In this document: positions 1 through 8,484 of the stretch, piece by piece | How the letters are laid out: every line of letters begins with the position of its first letter | How positions within the stretch are numbered: the stretch's first letter is position 1 | Origin: Aeromicrobium sp. Root236 | Lineage (GTDB): Bacteria > Actinomycetota > Actinomycetes > Propionibacteriales > Nocardioidaceae | DNA length: 64,000 nucleotides | NCBI RefSeq assembly: GCF_001428805.1 | Contig: NZ_LMIS01000001.1 | Coordinates: 3,513,908-3,577,907, forward strand | Direction of reading: 5' to 3' | The notes under the pieces: model-generated | Seen by the model: the letters and a program-made list of their open reading frames with translations, nothing else | Databases searched by the model: none | Told to the model about the DNA's origin: nothing | Position numbers and translations under genes: made by a program

Positions 1-1
1 G

Positions 2-562
2 TACGTCGAGGGTCGCGGCGTCCCCGTCGACAAGGAGATCGTCCTCGACAACGTGCTCGCCGAGGCGGTGACGTGGCTGCGCGACTTCCACGACCTCGTC
101 GACGGTTACCGGCCCGAGGGCGTACTCCAGTGGCGTGGCGGCGAGGCGGAGCTCGCCGAAGGGCAGATCATCTGCCACCACGATCCCGGCGCCTACAACT
201 GGATCATCCAGAGCGGCCACTTCGTCGCGATGATCGACTGGGACATGGCCGGGCCCGGTCGCCCGATCGAGGACCTGGCGTTCCTGGCCTGGACCGGCAT
301 CCCGCTCTACCGCGAGATCCCGGTCGACGACGTGGCCCGCCGGCTCGACCTGCTGGTCGACGCCTACGGCGAATGGGGTCCGATGACGGTGCTCGACGCG
401 GTGGTCGAGCGCATGACGGCGGCCGGCGATCGCATCGAGGCCGGTCAGGCCCGTGGCGACCAGGGCTTCGTCAACCTCGGCAAGGTCGGCGAGCCGCAAC
501 GTACGCGTGACCGGGTCGCCGCGTTCCGTGAGCGGATCCCGGCGATCGAGGCGGCGCTGTGA
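2..562 (+). CDS. APH-family phosphotransferase, C-terminal part
   Basis: The frame is already open at the window edge, so the N-lobe and true start are missing; 186 residues remain. The fragment carries the catalytic loop HHDPGAYN (an HxDxxxxN Brenner-type motif) followed by IDWDMAGPG, the metal-binding Asp segment of aminoglycoside/choline-type kinases. These are cytoplasmic enzymes that move the ATP gamma-phosphate to a small hydroxylated substrate. The substrate cannot be told from this fragment and resistance should not be assumed. The stop overlaps the GTG of the cupin gene (GTGA), so the two are translationally coupled. Confidence 0.8.
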   Translation, partial: YVEGRGVPVDKEIVLDNVLAEAVTWLRDFHDLVDGYRPEGVLQWRGGEAELAEGQIICHHDPGAYNWIIQSGHFVAMIDWDMAGPGRPIEDLAFLAWTGIPLYREIPVDDVARRLDLLVDAYGEWGPMTVLDAVVERMTAAGDRIEAGQARGDQGFVNLGKVGEPQRTRDRVAAFRERIPAIEAAL

Positions 563-978
563 CCCGGCCGGAGCTCGCCGAGGCTCTTGACCTCGAGCCG
601 CATCCCGAGGGTGGCTGGTTCCGGCAAACCTGGGCCTCGCCGGTCTCGGTGACGCTCGCCGACGGCCGCGTACGTCCGACCGCGACGCTGATCTACTTCC
701 TGCTCGCCGCGGGCGAGGCGTCCGCGTGGCACCGGGTCGCGTCCGACGAGGTGTGGCTCGCCCACGAGGGTGCTGTCGTGGTCGAGTTCGGCGGCTTCGG
801 CGACGAGCCGGGCCTGTGCGAGGCCCACGTCGTCGGCTGCGACCTCGAGGCGGGTGAGCTGCCGCAGGTGCTGGTCTCGGCGGGGGTGTGGCAGCGGACC
901 CGGCCGTCCGAGGACGACGCGCTGGTCAGCTGCCTCGTGTCACCCGGGTTCGACTACGACGACTTCGAGCTCGCCTGA
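559..978 (+). CDS. DUF985-type cupin protein
   Basis: 139 residues, GTG start overlapping the previous stop. The N-terminus LEPHPEGGWFRQTW and the central AWHRVASDEVW are hallmarks of the DUF985 (cupin_5) family, a single small double-stranded beta-helix domain of about 140-160 residues. The His and Glu in this central block fit a cupin metal site. The biochemical role of the family is not settled; some members are annotated as sugar epimerase-like. It is coupled to the kinase-like gene, so the two products may act together. It converges on the next gene. Confidence 0.8.
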   Translation: MTRPELAEALDLEPHPEGGWFRQTWASPVSVTLADGRVRPTATLIYFLLAAGEASAWHRVASDEVWLAHEGAVVVEFGGFGDEPGLCEAHVVGCDLEAGELPQVLVSAGVWQRTRPSEDDALVSCLVSPGFDYDDFELA

Positions 979-1004
979 GCCTCGGCGCGCCAACTTTTGA
1001 AGCC

Positions 1005-1787
1005 TTAGGCACCCAAGGCGGCGTGGGAACCTGCCGAAGGCTTCATAACCTGCCCGCTGCGGATGACGATCGGTGCGCCGAACTCGGTGCGGACCGTGTC
1101 GGCGTACATCACCGAGTCGGGTGCACGTCCGGAGATGCCCGGCAGCCCGGCCGCCGCGACCAGCTCGTCGTCGAGCGACTCGATCGTGGCGGTCCGCAAC
1201 GGCCACGGCGCGTGGTGGTTGGGGATCCAGAGCGTACGACCCAGGTAGCGGGTGTGCAGCCCGAAGCGCGCCGTCACGAACTGCTGGACCTCGGACGGCT
1301 CGGCGATCGGTTCACCGATGCGGACCGAGATCCGTGCGCCGGCTCCGCGAGGGCGAGGCCAGCGCCGTCGGGTCGCGTAGTCGATGCGGTCGCCCTCCTG
1401 GCGGATCCGCATGCGAGCCCACATGTACGGCGTGCCGAACGCGACCCGTGCGCCGAGGGCGACGAGCAGCCGGCTCGTCTCGAGCGACCGGAACACGATG
1501 CCGTGGTGGCCCTCGTCGTCGACGGAGTAGAGCCGGACGTTGGTCTCGGCGAAGTCGCCGAAGAACGGCACCGCCGGTCCACGGCCGAACCCGGCGCGGC
1601 GCATCTCGAACGGGATCAGCCCGACGTACGTCACGCCGTCGAGCACGTCGGGGCGGGTGCCGGCTGGCAGCAGGGGAGCCACCAACGCGGGATCGACCGC
1701 CCAGTGGATGAACGCCAGACGGGTCCAATCCTGGCGCATCAGCCGAGGGCCGACGAGCTCGTCCGGCAGGGAATTGAACGTGTTCAT
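1005..1787 (-). CDS. DUF2071 (YqjF-like) protein
   Basis: 260 residues if the ATG at 1787 (MNTFNSLPDE) is used; a frame 16 codons longer exists but adds residues unlike the family. The segment FIHWAVDPALVAPLLPAG, then YVGLIPFEMR, is the typical opening of DUF2071/YqjF proteins, which resemble acetoacetate decarboxylase folds. The function is unknown. The gene is convergent with the cupin gene and lies 65 bp upstream, on the same strand, of nothing obvious, so it is probably monocistronic. An 8-bp inverted repeat (999-1006 / 1037-1044) sits at its 3' end. Confidence 0.75.
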   Translation of the reverse strand: MNTFNSLPDELVGPRLMRQDWTRLAFIHWAVDPALVAPLLPAGTRPDVLDGVTYVGLIPFEMRRAGFGRGPAVPFFGDFAETNVRLYSVDDEGHHGIVFRSLETSRLLVALGARVAFGTPYMWARMRIRQEGDRIDYATRRRWPRPRGAGARISVRIGEPIAEPSEVQQFVTARFGLHTRYLGRTLWIPNHHAPWPLRTATIESLDDELVAAAGLPGISGRAPDSVMYADTVRTEFGAPIVIRSGQVMKPSAGSHAALGA

Positions 1788-1852
1788 ATTCTCAGTGTGC
1801 CACCGCCGGCCACCTGCTGGGGCCCGGAACCGCAACGACTACGTCACACGTG

Positions 1853-3094
1853 TCAGCGGCCGAGCCACTCCGACGTCTGGGCGTTTGCGAACGTCCCGGT
1901 GGGATCCATGCGGTCGGCGAGGGAACGGAAGTCGGCGATCCCGGGGTAGGCCGCGGCCAGTCGCTCCCGGTCGCTCTGGAACACCTTGCCCCAGTGCGGT
2001 CGCGCGGCGAACGGCGCCAACGCGTCGTCGAGGGCCGGCAGCAGTGACGTCACCTCGGGCACGTGCATCCGCCAGGTGAAGTGGACCGCGAGGCAGTCGA
2101 CGTCGTGGCTGGGGCTGAGCCAGAGATCGTCGGCGGCGATCGTCCGGAGCTCGCTGACGAACAGGTGCGGCCGGATCGCCGGCGCGAGCGCGCGTACGGC
2201 ATCGATCGCCGCGAGGGCGTGGAACCGCGGCACCAGGTACTCCGTCTGCAGCTCCTCGCCGTTGCTGGGGGTGAACCCGAGGCGGAAGTGCGGCAACCGG
2301 TCCCACCACGCACCGGCCGCGCCGAGCTGACGGGTCGTGAACTCGGCCGACTCGTCGGGCAGCGGGTGCAGCTCGCGCGTCGCCGGCGCGGCGCCGAAGA
2401 ATTCGGCCGGCGGCGTGACGTCCGCGCGTGACTTGAGCCAGGCCTGGCCTGCGCCCGCCGCGCCCCAGTCGGTGAACATGCTGACGCTGTACGCGCTGGA
2501 GGTGATCGCGTCGAGGTTGGCCGCGATGGCCTCCCACGACACGCCCTCGTAGACGTCCTGGCGGACCTGGAACGTGGGCACGATGTCGAGCGTCACGGCG
2601 GTGACGATGCCCAGGCAGCCCAGCGACACGACCATCCCGGCGAAGTCCGCGTCACCGCGCCGCACCGTCAGCACCCGGCCGTCGGCCGTGACGAGCTCGA
2701 GCCCGGCCACCGAGCTGGCCAGGCTGCCGTTGTGGTCGCCCGAACCGTGGGTCCCGGTGGCGATGGCGCCGCCGACCGAGATGTGGGGGAGCGATGCGAG
2801 GTTGTGCAGTGCCCAGCCCGCGCGGTCGAGCTCCTCGACGAGCTCGCCGTAGCGCAGCCCGGCCGAGACCGTCACCGTCCGCGCCTCGGCATCGACCTCG
2901 ACACGCTTCGGCAGGGCCGCAACCGACACCTGCACGCCGTCGGTGTCTGCGATGCGGTTGAACGAGTGACGGGTGCCGAGAGCGCGTACGCGTGGCGGCG
3001 CGGCCACGACCTCGCACAGCTCGTCGACCGTGGCCGGCTCGAGGAGCGCCGAGGCGCCGTACGTCAGGTTGCCTGCCCAGTTGGTCGCGGTCAT
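1853..3094 (-). CDS. aldO: FAD-dependent alditol oxidase (AldO type)
   Basis: 413 residues, close to the 418 of Streptomyces coelicolor AldO, a soluble vanillyl-alcohol-oxidase-family flavoenzyme that oxidises the terminal hydroxyl of xylitol, sorbitol and similar polyols to the aldose with release of H2O2. The FAD domain shows GTRHSFN with the His that carries covalent FAD, and the stretch HISVGGAIATGTHGSG. The substrate side has ELRTIAADD (Glu and Arg), HFTW and HWGKVF, matching the Glu/Arg/Thr/Lys set known for AldO. All key residues appear intact. Other sugar-lactone oxidases share the fold, so the exact polyol is inferred. The ABC-F gene lies just upstream on the same strand (21 bp), so co-transcription is likely. 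Confidence 0.85.
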   Translation of the reverse strand: MTATNWAGNLTYGASALLEPATVDELCEVVAAPPRVRALGTRHSFNRIADTDGVQVSVAALPKRVEVDAEARTVTVSAGLRYGELVEELDRAGWALHNLASLPHISVGGAIATGTHGSGDHNGSLASSVAGLELVTADGRVLTVRRGDADFAGMVVSLGCLGIVTAVTLDIVPTFQVRQDVYEGVSWEAIAANLDAITSSAYSVSMFTDWGAAGAGQAWLKSRADVTPPAEFFGAAPATRELHPLPDESAEFTTRQLGAAGAWWDRLPHFRLGFTPSNGEELQTEYLVPRFHALAAIDAVRALAPAIRPHLFVSELRTIAADDLWLSPSHDVDCLAVHFTWRMHVPEVTSLLPALDDALAPFAARPHWGKVFQSDRERLAAAYPGIADFRSLADRMDPTGTFANAQTSEWLGR

Positions 3095-3115
3095 GTCACC
3101 AGTGTGCTGGGCGGG

Positions 3116-4687
3116 TCACACGTCGATCCTCCGGGTGAGCCCGAGGTCGTCGAGGAACCGCTCGTCGTGGCTCACGACGATGAACGCGCCCCGGTACGAT
3201 TCCAGCGCCTCGACCAGGTGCCGGATGCTCGGCAGGTCGAGGTTGTTGGTCGGCTCGTCCAGCAGCAGGAGCTGAGGCGCGGGCTCGGCGAGCAGGAGAC
3301 AGGCCAGCGTGGCCCGCAGCCGTTCGCCGCCCGAGAGCGTCGAGGCCTGCTGGTCGGCGGCGCGTCCACGGAACAGGAACCGGGCGAGCTGGGCCCGCCG
3401 CTCGTTCTCCGTCGTGCCGGGCGCGATGCGGGCCACGTTCTCGGCGATCGTGAGCGTCCCGTCGAGCAGATCCATCCGCTGGGGCAGGTAGCGCAGCGGC
3501 ACGTACGCGCGCACGGCGCCGGCCGCGGGCTCGAACTCACCGGTGATCGTCCGCAGCAGGGACGTCTTGCCGGTGCCGTTGGCGCCGGTCAGCCCGATGC
3601 GCTCCGGGCCGCGTGCGTCCACGTCGATCGTCAGGTCGCCGTACGCCGGCCGGACGCCCTCGAGCGTGAGCACGTCGCGTCCCGACGGGACCACCGTGTC
3701 CGGCAGGTCGACGCGGATCTCGCGGTCGTCGTGCACCAGCTCCTCTGCCTCGGCGAGACGGGCGCTGGCGTCCTCGATCCGGTCGTCATGGACCCCGCGC
3801 AGCTTGCCGGCGGACACCTGGGCCCGCCGCTTGTAGTTGCCCATCGCGATCTTGGGCATCCGCTTCTCGGCCCAGGCCTTGTCGCCCTGCTTGCGCCGGG
3901 TCGCGAGGACCGACTCGGCCTCGATCCGGTCGCGTCGCTGGGCCCGAAGGTCGGCCTCGGCAGCGCGTACGGCACGCTCGGCCGCTTCCTGCTCGACCGC
4001 CACGGCAGCCTCGTAGTCGTCGTAGCCGCCGCCGTACCAGCGCACGGCTCCGCCCCGCAGCGACCCGATGTCGTCCATCGCGTTGAGCAGCTGGCGGTCG
4101 TGGCTCACCACGAGCAACGTGCCCTTCCACGACACGACGATGTCGATCAGGCGGTCCCGTGCAGCCGCGTCGAGGTTGTTGGTCGGCTCGTCGAGCAGCA
4201 GCACCGACGGGCGGGCGAGCAGTCGGGCGACGAGGGACAGCAGCACGAGCTCGCCGCCGGACACCGAGGCGACCGTGCGGTCGAGGCCGAGGTGACCGAG
4301 GCCGAGCCGGGCGAGCTCGGCCTCCGTGCGCTCGGCGATGTCCCAGCGGTCGCCGATCGCGTCGAAGTCCGCGACGGACGTCGACCCCGCCTCGACGCGT
4401 GCGAGGGCGGCGATGGTCTCGGCGATGCCGAGCACCTCCGCCACGGTCTGGGTCGGCTCGGCGCCGGGGTCCTGCGGGAGGTACGCCACGGCGCCGTCGA
4501 CGCTGATCGTGCCGCCTTGAGGCGTCAGCATTCCGGCGATCAGCCGGAGCAGCGTGGACTTGCCGGAGCCATTGAGGCCGACGAGTCCGTGGCGCCCGGG
4601 ACCGAGGCCCAGGTCGAGACCGGAGAAGACGGGCGAGCCGTCAGGCCAGGTGAAAGAGAGGTCGTTGACAGAAAGTGATGCACGCAT
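3116..4687 (-). CDS. ABC-F family ATPase (ribosome-acting type)
   Basis: 523 residues with two nucleotide-binding domains and no membrane segment. Domain 1 has GLNGSGKST, VSGGE and DEPTNNLD; domain 2 has GANGTGKTS, LSGGE and DEPTNNLD. A charged linker of roughly 80-90 residues rich in Arg/Lys/Glu lies between them, as in ABC-F proteins that enter the ribosomal E site. Such proteins either relieve translation stalls or protect against ribosome-targeting antibiotics; the sequence alone does not decide which. The ATG at 4687 follows GGAG. A nested hairpin leader precedes it, which suggests regulation by attenuation. It is the first gene before aldO. Confidence 0.85.
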   Translation of the reverse strand: MRASLSVNDLSFTWPDGSPVFSGLDLGLGPGRHGLVGLNGSGKSTLLRLIAGMLTPQGGTISVDGAVAYLPQDPGAEPTQTVAEVLGIAETIAALARVEAGSTSVADFDAIGDRWDIAERTEAELARLGLGHLGLDRTVASVSGGELVLLSLVARLLARPSVLLLDEPTNNLDAAARDRLIDIVVSWKGTLLVVSHDRQLLNAMDDIGSLRGGAVRWYGGGYDDYEAAVAVEQEAAERAVRAAEADLRAQRRDRIEAESVLATRRKQGDKAWAEKRMPKIAMGNYKRRAQVSAGKLRGVHDDRIEDASARLAEAEELVHDDREIRVDLPDTVVPSGRDVLTLEGVRPAYGDLTIDVDARGPERIGLTGANGTGKTSLLRTITGEFEPAAGAVRAYVPLRYLPQRMDLLDGTLTIAENVARIAPGTTENERRAQLARFLFRGRAADQQASTLSGGERLRATLACLLLAEPAPQLLLLDEPTNNLDLPSIRHLVEALESYRGAFIVVSHDERFLDDLGLTRRIDV

Positions 4688-4697
4688 GTGCGCTCCA

Positions 4698-4751
4698 TGA
4701 GGTCGATGGGTGCGCAGGCCGCTGTGGGCTGCTGCGCGGGATCTGACCTCA
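4698..4751 (-). promoter_or_regulatory. Nested-hairpin 5' leader of the ABC-F gene
   Basis: On the minus strand the mRNA contains TGAGGTC (4745-4751), GCGCAG (4732-4737), CTGCGC (4712-4717) and GACCTCA (4698-4704). These form two nested perfect stems of 7 and 6 bp. The outer 3' arm ends directly against the GGAG that serves the ATG at 4687, so folding could mask or expose the ribosome-binding site. A TATGAT -10 on the minus strand (4800-4805) would give a leader of about 105 nt. Antibiotic-inducible attenuation is known for several ABC-F genes; its presence here is inferred. Confidence 0.5.
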
Positions 4752-4799
4752 GAGCTTCAACGTTCCGGCTACCTGTCCTCGGGGATGCGTACGCCGACC

Positions 4800-4809
4800 A
4801 TCATACGAT
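4800..4809. promoter_or_regulatory. Overlapping divergent -10 elements
   Basis: TATGAT read on the minus strand (4800-4805) and TACGAT read on the plus strand (4804-4809) share two bases. The first is placed for the ABC-F gene, the second is 6 nt before the GTG of the small gene at 4816. Recognisable -35 boxes were not seen for either. Confidence 0.4.
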
Positions 4810-4815
4810 CTTGCC

Positions 4816-5082
4816 GTGACTGGAATCTATTTCGACTCCGACGAGGATGCGGTCGAGCTCGTCAAGGCCCTCGAGAGCGAGGGCTACTCGACGACGCTGA
4901 CGCGTGAGGCGTTCGCCGGCGAGGAGGACTGGGAGGACCGCGCCTGGGTCCTCGTGGTCGAGCCGTTCGACGACCGCGTGGTGGAGATGGTCGACGTCTA
5001 CGGCGGCTGGCTGCCCGGTGACGACCGCCTGCCGGAAGACCCGCCCGAGCTCCCGGGCGCACCCAAGCGCCTCAAGGACTGA
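4816..5082 (+). CDS. Small acidic protein, possibly RraB-like
   Basis: 88 residues, strongly acidic. The GTG at 4816 lies 6 nt after a TACGAT -10, so the mRNA is probably leaderless. The pattern IYFDSDEDAVELVKALESEGY followed by a beta-rich RAWVLVVEP and YGGWLP resembles the ferredoxin-like half domain of RraB (RNase E regulator) family proteins, but the match is by eye only. There are no membrane segments. It is divergent from the ABC-F gene and convergent with the S9 peptidase. Confidence 0.6.
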   Translation: MTGIYFDSDEDAVELVKALESEGYSTTLTREAFAGEEDWEDRAWVLVVEPFDDRVVEMVDVYGGWLPGDDRLPEDPPELPGAPKRLKD

Positions 5083-5088
5083 CCGCCG

Positions 5089-7170
5089 TCAGGCGTCCAA
5101 GTGGTCCTTGAGGAACTGGACCTGCAGCAGCTTGAGGTTCTCGGCCACGACCTCCTGCGGCGTCATGTGGGTGACGCCCGACAGCGGGAGGACTGTGTGC
5201 GGCCGGCCGGCAGCCAGGAGCGCCGACGAGAGCTGCAGGGTGTGCGCGGCGACGACGTTGTCGTCGGCGAGGCCGTGGATGATCATGAGCGGCCGCTCGA
5301 GCCCCGGCGCCAGCGGCAGCAGCGAGTTGCGGTCGTAGACCTCGGGCTGCGTCGTGGGATCGCCCAGGTAGCGCTCGGTGTAGCACGTGTCGTAGAGGCG
5401 CCACTCGGTCACCGGCGCTCCGGCGACGGCCGCGTGGAACACGTCGGGTCGCTTGAGCACCGCGAGAGCTGCGAGGTATCCGCCGTACGACCAGCCGGTG
5501 ATGCCGACGCGGGTCGTGTCGACGTCGTCGGGGTACGCCTTGGCGACCGCCTCGAGCGCCGCCACCTGGTCGTCGAGCGTGACGGTGGCGAACTCGTGCA
5601 GCACCGAGCGTTCCCACGCATGCCCGCGCCCCGGGGTGCCGCGGCCGTCGGAGACGATGACGCAGAACCCCTGGTCGGCGAGCCATTGTGGCTCGAGGAA
5701 CGCCCGTGCCGACGCGATCACGCGCTGGCCGTGCGGGCCGCCGTACGGGTCCATCAGGACCGGCAGACGCCGCGACCCCGGCTCGTGGCCGGAGGGGAAG
5801 AGGATCGCGGTACGCAGCTGGTGCTCGCCGGCGGCGACGACCGTGACGACCGGTTCGTGCGGGGCGGGTTCGGCGAGGACCGCGATCGGCGCCGGCTCGG
5901 CATTCTCCCGGTGCACCATGACAGTCGTGCCAACGGCTTCGAGGCCGGCGCGGACGATGACCGTCGTGGGCCCGCCGATCACGGCACCGTGGACCGCGGC
6001 GCCCTTGGTGATCTCGGTGACGACGCCGTCGAAGCCGAAGCGCACGACGTGCACCTCGGTGGGCTCCTGCGACGCCGTGGCGATGACGCAGTCCTCGAAC
6101 ACGTCGACGAGGCCGCGTACCTGCCAGCCGTCGGGGGAGACCGTCGCACCGTCCCGCAGCACGCGGCGCCAGCCGTCGGCGTCCTCGACCGTGACGAGCG
6201 AACCGTCCGGCGCGAACCTCGGCGCCGATGCGAGCTCGACCCACGCCGCGTCGGCGAGCTCACGGCGTACGTTCGTGTGTCCGGTGGTGACGTCGACCGT
6301 GAGGATCTGCGACGCCTTCTGGTCGCGGCTCAGCACCTGGATCACCGCATCGCTGTGCGGGTTCCACGACACCCGGCCGAGGTACTCGTACGTCGTGCGG
6401 TCCCACTGGATCTCGGTGCGGTTGCCGTCGAGGTCGACGTGCCAGAGCGTGACCTCGGCGTTGGGCGTGCCGGCAGCGGGGTAGCGCTGGGCGACGGGTT
6501 CACGGTCGGGGTGCTCGGGGTCGGCGATGTGCCAGGTGTGGACCGGCGCCTCGTCGTAGCGCTCGACGAGCAGTGACTGTCCGTCGGGTGCCCACCAGAA
6601 CCCGTGGAACCGGTCCATCTCCTCGGCGGCGATGAACTCGGCCTGGCCCCAGACCTCGGTCGCCGACTCGGGCTCGACGAGCGCGCGCTCGTCCTGGCCG
6701 TTGACGCCGATGACCCGGAGCGCGCCACCGGAGGCGTACGCGATGAGTCGTCCGGTCGGGTCGAGGTGCGGGTCGATGACGGCCCCGACGCTCGGCAGGG
6801 AGTGGACCGCCTTGGCGCCGAGGTGCACGGCCCAGAGCTGGCCCGAGAGGGTGAAGCACGCCCAGCGCCCCGTCTCGTCGACGTCGTAGCCGACGAGTCC
6901 GGCGGCCGACTCGCGGCTGCGCTCGCGGCGTGAGCGCTCCTCGGCGGACAGCTGCTCGCCCTCCTCGCCGAGCAGGGCGACCGGATCCACGAGGACCGAC
7001 TCGGCTCCCGTCTCGACGTCGTGCTCCCAGAGCTGGCCGGTGCGGGTGACACCGTCGGGCGTACGGATGAAGCGCACCGTGCGGCCATCGGGCGACACCG
7101 TGAGATTGCGCGGGATGCCGAGGGTGAAGCGGAGCGTACGGGCGGCCAGACGCGGATAGGAGACGGTCAT
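5089..7170 (-). CDS. S9 family (DPP-IV-like) serine peptidase
   Basis: 693 residues with the two-part architecture of the prolyl oligopeptidase clan: an N-terminal beta-propeller (about 1-450) and a C-terminal alpha/beta hydrolase. The nucleophile is in GWSYGG (about residue 561), the Asp in HGLADDN (about 636) and the His in GVTHM (about 667). The AAEEMDR segment supplies the paired Glu that anchors the substrate N-terminus in DPP-IV enzymes, so cleavage of X-Pro or similar dipeptides is expected. No signal peptide is visible, so it is probably cytoplasmic and acts in peptide turnover. It is divergent from mshB across 70 bp that hold a 9-bp inverted repeat. Confidence 0.9.
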   Translation of the reverse strand: MTVSYPRLAARTLRFTLGIPRNLTVSPDGRTVRFIRTPDGVTRTGQLWEHDVETGAESVLVDPVALLGEEGEQLSAEERSRRERSRESAAGLVGYDVDETGRWACFTLSGQLWAVHLGAKAVHSLPSVGAVIDPHLDPTGRLIAYASGGALRVIGVNGQDERALVEPESATEVWGQAEFIAAEEMDRFHGFWWAPDGQSLLVERYDEAPVHTWHIADPEHPDREPVAQRYPAAGTPNAEVTLWHVDLDGNRTEIQWDRTTYEYLGRVSWNPHSDAVIQVLSRDQKASQILTVDVTTGHTNVRRELADAAWVELASAPRFAPDGSLVTVEDADGWRRVLRDGATVSPDGWQVRGLVDVFEDCVIATASQEPTEVHVVRFGFDGVVTEITKGAAVHGAVIGGPTTVIVRAGLEAVGTTVMVHRENAEPAPIAVLAEPAPHEPVVTVVAAGEHQLRTAILFPSGHEPGSRRLPVLMDPYGGPHGQRVIASARAFLEPQWLADQGFCVIVSDGRGTPGRGHAWERSVLHEFATVTLDDQVAALEAVAKAYPDDVDTTRVGITGWSYGGYLAALAVLKRPDVFHAAVAGAPVTEWRLYDTCYTERYLGDPTTQPEVYDRNSLLPLAPGLERPLMIIHGLADDNVVAAHTLQLSSALLAAGRPHTVLPLSGVTHMTPQEVVAENLKLLQVQFLKDHLDA

Positions 7171-7187
7171 GCCCTCGATCCAATCAC

Positions 7188-7212
7188 GGGCATCGCGAGC
7201 GAGGCGATGCCC
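7188..7212. promoter_or_regulatory. Inverted repeat between S9 peptidase and mshB
   Basis: GGGCATCGC (7188-7196) and GCGATGCCC (7204-7212) form a perfect 9-bp inverted repeat with a 7-base spacer. It sits between divergent start codons and upstream of the mshB -10 at 7229. Its position suits an operator or a divergent control element rather than a terminator. No binding factor is known. Confidence 0.35.
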
Positions 7213-7228
7213 TGTCAGTCCCGGTCAG

Positions 7229-7234
7229 TAGCCT
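7229..7234 (+). promoter_or_regulatory. -10 element of leaderless mshB
   Basis: TAGCCT lies 6 nt before the ATG at 7241, which places the predicted transcript start at the start codon. There is no Shine-Dalgarno sequence. Confidence 0.45.
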
Positions 7235-7240
7235 TGGGGC

Positions 7241-8146
7241 ATGACCTCGAGCGACCGCCGGATTCTCCTCGTCCATGCCCACCCCGACGACGAGTCGATC
7301 GGCAACGGCGCGACGATGGCCAAGTACGCCGCCGAGGGCGTGCAGGTCACGCTCGTCACGTGCACGGCAGGCGAGGAGGGCGAGATCCTCACGCCCGAGA
7401 TCGCGCACCTCGCCGCGGACCGCGAGGACGGTCTCGGCCCGCACCGCATCGAGGAGCTCGCGGCGGCGATGAAGGCGCTCGGCGTCACCGACCACCGGTT
7501 CCTCGGCGGGCCCGGACACTTCCGCGACTCCGGCATGAAGTGGGCCGAGGACGGCAGCGCCACGGCGGCCGACGAGACCCGCCCCGACACGTTCTGGCAC
7601 GCCGACCTCACCGTCGCAGCAGACCTCCTCGTCGAGATCATCCGTGAGGTCCGGCCGCAGGTCCTGGTGACCTACGACCAGTTCGGCGGCTACGGGCATC
7701 CCGACCACGTCCAGGCCCATCGCGTCGCGACCTATGCGACGGCGCTGGCGGCCGTGCGCTCCTACCGGCCCGAGCTCGGCGAGGCGTGGGACATCCCCAA
7801 GCTCTACTGGAGCGCGATGTCCAAGTCGCAGATGGCCGAGGGCATCCGCAAGCTCCGTGAGGCGGGCGACGAGACGAGCTTCGAGGGCTGGGATCCCGAC
7901 AACCTGCCGTGGGGCGCGACCGACGACGAGCTCGACGCCAAGGTCGTGGCCGACAAGTTCGCCGAGGCCAAGATGGACGCCATGAAGGCGCACGCCTCGC
8001 AGATCGCCCTCGACGGCCCGTTCTTCGCGCTGTCCAACAACGCCGGCTCCCAGGTGTGGGGCACCGAGTACTACCGCCTCGCCAAGGGGCAGCGCGGGCC
8101 CGTCGGACCCGACGGTCTCGAGGAAGACCTGTTCGCCGGTCTCTGA
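7241..8146 (+). CDS. mshB: Mycothiol precursor deacetylase MshB
   Basis: 301 residues, the usual length for MshB. It removes acetate from GlcNAc-inositol, the second dedicated step in making mycothiol, the main low-molecular-weight thiol of actinobacteria. The zinc site is visible as HAHPDDE (residues 12-18) and YGHPDH (about 148-153). [13 protein letters not shown] and the LGPHRIEEL segment are typical of MshB rather than the mycothiol-conjugate amidase Mca. The gene is probably leaderless and starts a run of four tightly packed genes. Confidence 0.93.
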   Translation: MTSSDRRILLVHAHPDDESIGNGATMAKYAAEGVQVTLVTCTAGEEGEILTPEIAHLAADREDGLGPHRIEELAAAMKALGVTDHRFLGGPGHFRDSGMKWAEDGSATAADETRPDTFWHADLTVAADLLVEIIREVRPQVLVTYDQFGGYGHPDHVQAHRVATYATALAAVRSYRPELGEAWDIPKLYWSAMSKSQMAEGIRKLREAGDETSFEGWDPDNLPWGATDDELDAKVVADKFAEAKMDAMKAHASQIALDGPFFALSNNAGSQVWGTEYYRLAKGQRGPVGPDGLEEDLFAGL

Positions 8147-8148
8147 GG

Positions 8149-8484
8149 GTGAAGCGCGCGGCCCTCGTCGTCCTCGGCGCCTACCTCGGCCTGCTGGGCG
8201 CGTTCGTCCACCGGCACGTGTGGCGTCTCCACGGGGTCGACTGGCCGTGGGGGCTCGTGCTGGCGGTGCTCGTGACGTACGTCGTGGTGCTCGCAGCCGA
8301 CCGGATCGCCCCGGTCGGCGGGGCCTGGCTGGGCCTGGGCTGGGGAATCGTGCTGCTGGCACAGCAGTTCTCGCCCGGCGGCAGCTATCTCGTCGCGTCC
8401 GACTGGCTCGGCTGGTCCTTCACGCTCGGCAGCGTGGGGGCCATCGTCGTCGGGGTCATCCGCACTCCTAGGCTGGGTCAATGA
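8149..8484 (+). CDS. Small membrane protein next to mshB (DUF6113-like)
   Basis: 111 residues from the GTG at 8149, two bases after the mshB stop. It has about three or four hydrophobic segments, separated by short loops with Trp and Arg, and no catalytic motif. Small membrane proteins of this kind are found beside mshB in several actinobacteria, and I think the family name is DUF6113, but I cannot confirm that here. Its stop overlaps the ATG of the flavin reductase (ATGA). The location suggests a role tied to mycothiol or redox metabolism; that is inference. Confidence 0.7.
   Translation: MKRAALVVLGAYLGLLGAFVHRHVWRLHGVDWPWGLVLAVLVTYVVVLAADRIAPVGGAWLGLGWGIVLLAQQFSPGGSYLVASDWLGWSFTLGSVGAIVVGVIRTPRLGQ
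8469..8474 (+). promoter_or_regulatory. Internal -10 before the flavin reductase
   Basis: TAGGCT ends 6 nt before the ATG at 8481 and lies inside the coding end of the preceding gene. It could give a separate leaderless transcript for the last two genes of the run. Confidence 0.35.

Noticed and set aside
3116-4687. Antibiotic resistance label for the ABC-F protein
   Set aside because: ABC-F proteins include housekeeping factors and no residue set visible here decides between the two.
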